In this document: piece by piece, positions 5,174-9,662 of the stretch
Numbering within the stretch: the first letter of the stretch is position 1
Layout of the letters: every line of letters begins with the position of its first letter
Source: CAYMST01 sp964393115
GTDB lineage: Bacteria > Bacteroidota > Bacteroidia > Cytophagales > Cyclobacteriaceae
Direction: 5' to 3'
Length of the DNA: 9,662 bases
Assembly: GCA_964393115.1 (NCBI GenBank)
Contig: CAYMST010000180.1
Coordinates: 1-9,662, forward strand
The notes under the pieces: model-generated
Databases searched by the model: none
What the model was told of the DNA's origin: nothing
What the model saw: the letters and a program-made list of their open reading frames with translations, nothing else
Made by a program: the position numbers and the translations under genes

Positions 5174-6007
5174 ATGAAGATATCCAGCTTTACACCCGCA
5201 CAGACCTTGATGATCACAGCTCCTCTTGGAGTAAGTGGCAAGAACCTTTTGAAGTACAGTTTTTTGGACTTGGTTTTTAAGGGAGTACTGCAGGTCTATA
5301 CCGAATGGAGACTTTCACACCCTAGAGACCCTCGTGAGCGTCGATATACTTTAGTGAGTAGGGGTAAGAACTATAATTCCTATTCTTCTACCATTCATCA
5401 GCAACCTTTTGTACAGCCATTCGAAGAGTACGATTGTGAGTTTCAAGTTAGGAGTCTACTCAAACGGGTATACGAAAAGTGCGAGCGATCAACAGGGTTT
5501 AAATTCAACTACGTTTACCCAGAACTAAAGAAACACGGGTATTTTCATTCGTCCTTTGGTCTGAAGAATTTGAACATTTTCTTTCTAAATTCAGCAGGTA
5601 AACGCTTGAAGAGTCAATTTAAAGACCAGTTGTCACAAGCCGAACAGCTCCTATCAAGATATGCGGAAGAAGAAAACTCCAAAGCAATTGAAGTGGTAAA
5701 TCAATTAGGCTCGAATTTGTTGTTGTTAGAAAATTTCAATGCTGAGCTGATGGAGAGCCTAAGACCCATGCTGGCCCATTTTGACCAAAACTTTCACGAT
5801 AAAGGTGGTCTTGACTCAGTAATTGACCCTATGGATTCTTTTGAATTTATGTTTTGGTCGTTTCTGAGCAATATGGACACAATGGATATGTCTTTTGATT
5901 ACTTCAAGTCTACGATAGATTTTTCTTCGGAGAAACTTGCTGATGTCTTTGAGGAAGGAGGGGGCGATATGAGAGACTTGAGAACATATGATCGACCGAT
6001 TGATTAG
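5174..6007 (+). CDS. Hypothetical cytoplasmic protein, 277 residues
   Basis: I do not recognise a named family. The longest frame opens with TTG at 5171, but the next codon is ATG (5174) and is the likelier start. There is no signal peptide or membrane segment. The N-terminal half (about 1-130) has a helix-rich pattern: TPAQTLMIT, then NLLKYSFLDLVFKGVLQVY, a basic loop RDPRERRYTLVSRG, a second helix VRSLLKRVYEKC, and LKKHGYF. That resembles winged-helix-like modules such as GPP34 or TIGR04222 proteins (alaL..L...G.L ... L...GyF), but this is inference. Residues about 138-190 are helical and charged, probably coiled-coil. The C-terminus is acidic (EEGGGD) and Met/Phe-rich in FEFMFWSFLSNMDTMDM. 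It has its own promoter candidate and converges on the large secreted-protein gene. Confidence 0.8.
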   Translation: MKISSFTPAQTLMITAPLGVSGKNLLKYSFLDLVFKGVLQVYTEWRLSHPRDPRERRYTLVSRGKNYNSYSSTIHQQPFVQPFEEYDCEFQVRSLLKRVYEKCERSTGFKFNYVYPELKKHGYFHSSFGLKNLNIFFLNSAGKRLKSQFKDQLSQAEQLLSRYAEEENSKAIEVVNQLGSNLLLLENFNAELMESLRPMLAHFDQNFHDKGGLDSVIDPMDSFEFMFWSFLSNMDTMDMSFDYFKSTIDFSSEKLADVFEEGGGDMRDLRTYDRPID

Positions 6008-6050
6008 CGGTTGAAGAATCTGCTGTAATTGAGATGTCTTCTATTCTTTG

Positions 6051-6091
6051 GTATATTCACCTGTCTCAAAACCTGAAGCAGGTGAATATAC
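6051..6091. terminator. Long stem-loop between convergent genes
   Basis: GTATATTCACCTG (6051-6063) pairs perfectly with CAGGTGAATATAC (6079-6091) around a 15-base loop. It sits 43 bases after the stop of the plus-strand gene and 19 bases after the end of the minus-strand gene, so it is placed to serve both. Neither strand has a proper T run after the stem, so it may act with Rho or as a 3'-end stabiliser rather than a classic intrinsic terminator. Confidence 0.65.
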
Positions 6092-6110
6092 TGAGTCAAT
6101 AAGGTTTGGA

Positions 6111-8423
6111 TCAATCCTTATCAGCCTCCAGTTGATTAACTCTCTCCTCAAGCTTACTATTCTCCTTTTTCAGGTCAATGACATATAAGGTGAGTTCCTC
6201 AATTTTCTCTAGTAGTTTGGACACCATTTGATCCACCTCAAGTCCATTTTCTTTGAACTCTTCCGCACTTGGAATTCCAGGGAGGTGTCTCTGCTCTCGA
6301 ACATACTTTTCTACCTCCTCAACGGGACGTAGCTTGTAGTCTGGGTCGAAAACATAATCGGGCATATTTAATATGGCAGAGGTGTTTTCAATTTTCACGC
6401 CGTGTGTTCCAATTTTACCAGGCACCACCAGCTTATAACCTTCCGGATTTTCATTTATTTTCATCTCTGCTGATCCTATTCCTATGTAACCGTTTGTGAC
6501 GAAGTGGATATTGCCGTCGTTATAGGATTTAATAGTAAGGTGATCATTTAAACTGATCGAATCAGTATTTATTTTTCCTGCTACGTCTAGCTTATTTCCC
6601 TCTTCTGGTATTTTACCAATGCCGACATTGGCATTCTCTCCTTCGTTATAAAAAAGATCATCATCAAGCTTACTCCAATAGGAGAAGAAACCGCCACTAA
6701 TGCTAAAACCAAAAGTTCCGGTTTTTGACGATAGAGGATAATTGTGAAACTCTGACGAAACGGCGATAAAATAATCGTCTCCACTCACCAGTTCACCAAC
6801 TAGCGATACCTTGTCCATTTCCTCATCATTTTGGCCAATCAAGTCCCCTGGCATTCCATTTTCATCTGATTTAAAGACTAAAATCCGATAATCTTGAATG
6901 GTCCCGGGTTCAAAACGAATAGTCAAATCACCATTATATGCATTCAATTTAAACCACATCGTAGAGGTGTACGCTGAACAGTTTCCATTGGCATCGGGAC
7001 ACATAGATACATCATTGGTAAATTCAGTTCCGTTGGTCTTCCACCCATCTTGATGAGGGACAAGAAGGGCTCCTCGTGGATCGTCGTGTGTAAAGCTATT
7101 GCTCAGCGTTAGCTCCATTGAGGGTTCATTCGAATGAATACTAATATAATAAGTCGTTGTACCGATGTCTCCATCGGGTATTTGATCATAACCGATGTTA
7201 ATTCTGTCTCGTCTATTGGTACCCGCATTACGAAAGCATCTTACTCGCTCAAGTATCAACGGGTCTAAACTGCTTGCTCTAAATAAGCTCGCTCCAAAAG
7301 ATGCCGAGTACTTAGACTTACTAGTAAGCTGCACAAAATTGGTAGTTGGAATAAATTTGTACCAGACATTTCTAACCCCTGAGTTACAGTTTTTATTTGA
7401 AGGATCGTCTTCATTTACTAAAACGACAGTCTTTCCATTGGTGAAATTGGCCGTAAATATTTCCTCAGGTGTATGGTTAAGATTTAATGCACCTAAGGGA
7501 TGGTCCTCATCATATTCATCCCAGATTTGAATTTTTTCAACTTGCGAATGTGGCGTAATTACATTCCTACAGGTAGCATGAATGAAATATGTCTTGTTTT
7601 CTTGTATGTCATCATAAGAAAAAAAAGTACTACCATAACGAGTTACTGTCTTCTTATTTATAGGTAACTGAGTTCGTGATTTATCATTATTTTCGAGGTA
7701 TAGGTTTATGTCGGCATATTGCAAATAGCCGCTGAAAACTGTTTTAATGTATGATTTACCATTTCCGGTAAACTTAATCCAATACCCTAGTTTATTGGTA
7801 CAAACTACGTCATCTTCAGAGTACATAAAACCAGAAAGCTTTTGATCCACCTCTGTATTTATATAGTTACTGTAATTTTTACCCAATTCGATGGCTCCTA
7901 ATGGGTATTGCTCATCTATTTGATCTGAATTAAACCTCCATCCACTCCAATGATGACCTGCCATCGAAGCAATGTAACACCTTAAATAATATGCTTTACC
8001 TGGGGTTGTTTTAACCCCTATAGAAGTGAGGTTCGCAGTTGATGTACAACAACCGACTTGATCCCCTGGAGTACCACTATCGTCTTCGCTTATTTCGTAA
8101 ATTGCTGCTTCGGAGTATAAGCCTCTGTTATCAAAGCGGATAAAGTCACTCGGTGCTATGAATTTATACCAGCCATCAGCGGGGTATGATCCGCAGCTAG
8201 CAGGAAAATTTGAAAAAGAGAAATTATTTTTGTCTGAACCAGTTATATAAAGGTCTAAAGTCAATAACTCTGAAGGAGTAAGTTCACGTGCCGTCTGATA
8301 AGTATCACCTGGAAGTATTGTTTCTTGGGCATTTGAAATGCTGACCAAACAAAAAATTAAGGGCAAAACTGCTAAACCTTGATGGATTCTAAAACAAGAA
8401 TTGGAACTAGAGATCAGTAGCAT
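6111..8423 (-). CDS. Large secreted multidomain protein with tail-fibre/knob-like C-terminus
   Basis: A 770-residue exported protein. A Sec signal peptide ends at SNA-QE (after about residue 32). Four tandem beta-rich domains follow, each with an aromatic core motif: WYKF (85-88), WIKF (215-218), WYKF (354-357), WFKL (490-493). Each later has a YY/YF strand: YYLRCY (145-150), TYFIHA (278-283), TYYISIH (424-430), DYFIAVS (550-556). Linkers repeat PLGA/PRGA (174, 309, 449). This resembles PPC-like or carbohydrate-binding beta-sandwiches. From about 580 come FSYWSK..., VGIG (600) with LDVAGKI, a second YIGIG...LVVPGKI, then PDYVFDPDYKL (688-698), HLPGIPS (713-719) and a coiled coil (about 732-768). 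This is the standard Bacteroidota tail resembling a phage-fibre intramolecular-chaperone region. Twelve cysteines suggest disulfides. I see no type IX secretion C-terminal domain. Likely a trimeric surface adhesin-like protein; ligand unknown. Confidence 0.88.
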   Translation of the reverse strand: MLLISSSNSCFRIHQGLAVLPLIFCLVSISNAQETILPGDTYQTARELTPSELLTLDLYITGSDKNNFSFSNFPASCGSYPADGWYKFIAPSDFIRFDNRGLYSEAAIYEISEDDSGTPGDQVGCCTSTANLTSIGVKTTPGKAYYLRCYIASMAGHHWSGWRFNSDQIDEQYPLGAIELGKNYSNYINTEVDQKLSGFMYSEDDVVCTNKLGYWIKFTGNGKSYIKTVFSGYLQYADINLYLENNDKSRTQLPINKKTVTRYGSTFFSYDDIQENKTYFIHATCRNVITPHSQVEKIQIWDEYDEDHPLGALNLNHTPEEIFTANFTNGKTVVLVNEDDPSNKNCNSGVRNVWYKFIPTTNFVQLTSKSKYSASFGASLFRASSLDPLILERVRCFRNAGTNRRDRINIGYDQIPDGDIGTTTYYISIHSNEPSMELTLSNSFTHDDPRGALLVPHQDGWKTNGTEFTNDVSMCPDANGNCSAYTSTMWFKLNAYNGDLTIRFEPGTIQDYRILVFKSDENGMPGDLIGQNDEEMDKVSLVGELVSGDDYFIAVSSEFHNYPLSSKTGTFGFSISGGFFSYWSKLDDDLFYNEGENANVGIGKIPEEGNKLDVAGKINTDSISLNDHLTIKSYNDGNIHFVTNGYIGIGSAEMKINENPEGYKLVVPGKIGTHGVKIENTSAILNMPDYVFDPDYKLRPVEEVEKYVREQRHLPGIPSAEEFKENGLEVDQMVSKLLEKIEELTLYVIDLKKENSKLEERVNQLEADKD

Positions 8424-8470
8424 ATACCTGGATAATAAGGGTTAAGGAATTCAATTACTAAAGCAAGCGA

Positions 8471-8478
8471 CAAAACTA
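8471..8478 (-). promoter_or_regulatory. Candidate -7 box of the large secreted-protein gene
   Basis: The minus strand reads TAGTTTTG, an exact TAnnTTTG match, placing a transcription start near 8464 and a leader of about 40 bases before the start at 8423. No TTG lies at the expected distance upstream, so only half of the promoter is supported. Confidence 0.35.
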
Positions 8479-8565
8479 GAAAATTTTTACATGACTTAAG
8501 TGGATATTTTTCTTTACCAAACGCCTATTGCATTTTTAGGTCTAAGCGTTCTGAGGTTTTCCTAC

Positions 8566-8573
8566 TAAATTTG
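8566..8573 (+). promoter_or_regulatory. Candidate -7 box of pth
   Basis: TAAATTTG matches TAnnTTTG exactly. Transcription would start near 8580, about 27 bases before the pth ATG. A clear -33 TTG is missing at the expected spacing. The 183-base divergent region is shared with the large secreted-protein gene, whose own box is about 90 bases away. Confidence 0.4.
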
Positions 8574-8606
8574 AGTTTTTGATTCGATCTATCACATCCG
8601 TTCCAA

Positions 8607-9167
8607 ATGAAATATTTGATCGTAGGGCTAGGAAATATTGGGGCTGAATATCACAATACCAGGCATAACATCGGTTTTATGGTGTTGGATGAACTCGCCA
8701 GAAAGTATGAGGCCACTTTTGAGCAAGACAGACATTCTTTTAGCTGTCAGGTGAAATACAAAGGACGGCAATTGCACTTGGTCAAGCCGACTACCTTTAT
8801 GAACCTAAGTGGAAAGGCGGTAGCTTATTTTTTACAGCATTTAAAAATTCCCAAAGAGAACTTATTAGTCATCGTCGATGACTTGGCTATTCCTTTTGGC
8901 GCATTGCGCATGCGCGGAAAAGGGTCAAGTGCGGGACATAATGGATTAAAAAATATTGAGCAGCTAACAGGAGGGCAAAACTATCCAAGGCTTCGATTTG
9001 GCATTGGTGATGACTTCTCGAAAGGAAAGCAGATTGATTTTGTGCTTTCTGAATTTACCAAGCAAGAATGTGAAGAACTACCCTTTGTGATCGATAAGGC
9101 GTGTGATATGATTTTAAGTTTCTCATTTGCCGGTATTTCTCAAACGATGACGGCTTACAACAAATAG
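8607..9167 (+). CDS. pth: Peptidyl-tRNA hydrolase
   Basis: The enzyme releases tRNA from peptidyl-tRNAs that drop off ribosomes, an essential cytoplasmic recycling step. At 186 residues it has the normal length. The N-terminus YLIVGLGNIGAEYHNTRHN carries N10 and the catalytic H20; FMNLSG (64-69) gives N66; VIVDDLAIPFG (88-98) gives D92, matching E. coli D93; GSSAGHNGLKNI (106-117) gives N112, matching E. coli N114. All residues known to hold the substrate are present, so it should be active. It is divergent from the large secreted-protein gene. The siroheme gene follows after 112 bases in the same direction. In Bacteroidota pth is often beside rplY (50S L25), which is not the case downstream here. 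Confidence 0.98.
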   Translation: MKYLIVGLGNIGAEYHNTRHNIGFMVLDELARKYEATFEQDRHSFSCQVKYKGRQLHLVKPTTFMNLSGKAVAYFLQHLKIPKENLLVIVDDLAIPFGALRMRGKGSSAGHNGLKNIEQLTGGQNYPRLRFGIGDDFSKGKQIDFVLSEFTKQECEELPFVIDKACDMILSFSFAGISQTMTAYNK

Positions 9168-9279
9168 ATAGCAAGCACCCAAGTTTTGGGCCTGATAGGA
9201 CTGAATGAACTGGCTTCAAAACTTTAAAAGGCACTGAGGTGTTACCTTATCAAACAAAAATTTACGCTAAAATACAGTA

Positions 9280-9662
9280 ATGGATAACAAAGACGAGGGC
9301 AATGTATTATTTCCTGTTTTTTTAAAGCTGCACGAACTTGACCTATTGGTCGTAGGCGGAGGCAACGTGGGGTTGGAAAAACTAGAAGCGATACTTCGAA
9401 ATAGCCCACGAGCGCGAGTAACCGTCGTAGGGAAAGAGATATTACGAAAGGAAATATACAAGCTGGCGGAGAAGCATCCATTTGTGCGTGTAGTAGAAGA
9501 TAAGTTCCGAAGGAAATACCTCCGGAATAAGGATATTGTAGTGTTAGCTACTGATAGTCGACCCCTCCATGAGAAGATCGTGAAAATAAACAAGAGGAAA
9601 AGACTCTTAACAAATGTTGCGGATACCCCGGACTTATGCGATTTTTACCTTGGCTCCGTTGT
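9280..9662 (+). CDS. Siroheme synthase N-terminal domain (precorrin-2 dehydrogenase/ferrochelatase), 3' end outside window
   Basis: The first 127 codons of a gene that continues past the right edge. The product oxidises precorrin-2 with NAD+ to sirohydrochlorin and probably inserts iron to make siroheme, the cofactor of sulfite and nitrite reductases. It resembles the N-terminal half of CysG and yeast Met8p. Seen: LFPVFLKL (10-17), the NAD-binding strand and glycine loop LLVVGGGNVGLEK (22-34), the second half of the Rossmann fold IVVLATDS (86-93), and NVADTPDLCDFYLGSV (112-127), where D115 corresponds to the catalytic Asp of CysG (D104, from memory). The ATG at 9280 is the only sensible start, since an in-frame TAA lies 12 bases upstream. 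The 112-base gap after pth has only a weak 5-base hairpin (9178-9190) without a T run, and no clear promoter box. Neighbours beyond the edge are likely sulfate/nitrite-assimilation genes (inference). Confidence 0.94.
   Translation, partial: MDNKDEGNVLFPVFLKLHELDLLVVGGGNVGLEKLEAILRNSPRARVTVVGKEILRKEIYKLAEKHPFVRVVEDKFRRKYLRNKDIVVLATDSRPLHEKIVKINKRKRLLTNVADTPDLCDFYLGSV

Noticed and set aside
7195..7530. 111-residue plus-strand ORF inside the large secreted-protein gene
   Set aside because: Antisense shadow of the domain-3 region of the secreted protein; no start context or family motif.
9267..9593. Minus-strand ORFs over the right end
   Set aside because: They are antisense to the clear siroheme-synthase reading frame, which is open to the window edge.

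Overview
The window looks like ordinary chromosome of a member of the Bacteroidota, probably a marine-type Cytophagales or relative. Supporting signs are AT-rich DNA, starts without Shine-Dalgarno sequences, several upstream regions with the Bacteroidota -7 box TAnnTTTG, a large secreted protein ending in the phylum's typical LPGIPS/coiled-coil tail, and short lipoproteins of a Bacteroidota type. The taxon is inferred from these features, not from a database match. The sequence is a draft: a 30-base run of N lies at 4063-4092.

Left part (1-2359), all genes on the minus strand. An AT-rich, apparently gene-free stretch (1-409) lies downstream of a 163-residue unrecognised protein whose C-terminal half resembles the psi (HolD) subunit of DNA polymerase III. 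Upstream of that gene lies a two-gene unit read as pcm (isoaspartyl protein repair) followed by a hotdog-fold acyl-CoA thioesterase, 42 bases apart.

Middle (2509-6007). Divergently from pcm run ribE (riboflavin synthase) and an orphan LytTR response regulator. The regulator has its own candidate promoter, whose spacer is almost filled by an AT-rich palindrome, and is closed by a very clear intrinsic terminator. After the assembly gap come a minus-strand lipoprotein with a thioredoxin-like but cysteine-free C-terminus, a doubtful small ORF overlapping its start, a roughly 200-base divergent control region with inverted and direct repeats, and an unrecognised 277-residue cytoplasmic protein on the plus strand.

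Right part (6051-9662). A long perfect stem-loop separates the 277-residue gene from a convergent 770-residue secreted protein. That protein has four tandem beta-rich domains, then VGIG...LDV tail-fibre-like repeats and a C-terminal chaperone/knob-like module. Divergent from it are pth (peptidyl-tRNA hydrolase) and the 5' part of a siroheme-synthase gene (precorrin-2 dehydrogenase/ferrochelatase), which runs off the window edge.

Most of the window is housekeeping: protein repair, flavin synthesis, peptidyl-tRNA recycling and siroheme synthesis. I see no mobile element, CRISPR array, tRNA or rRNA, and no convincing new multi-gene system. The points most worth following up are the HolD-like protein, the cysteine-free thioredoxin-like lipoprotein, the architecture of the 770-residue surface protein, and the palindrome inside the response-regulator promoter.
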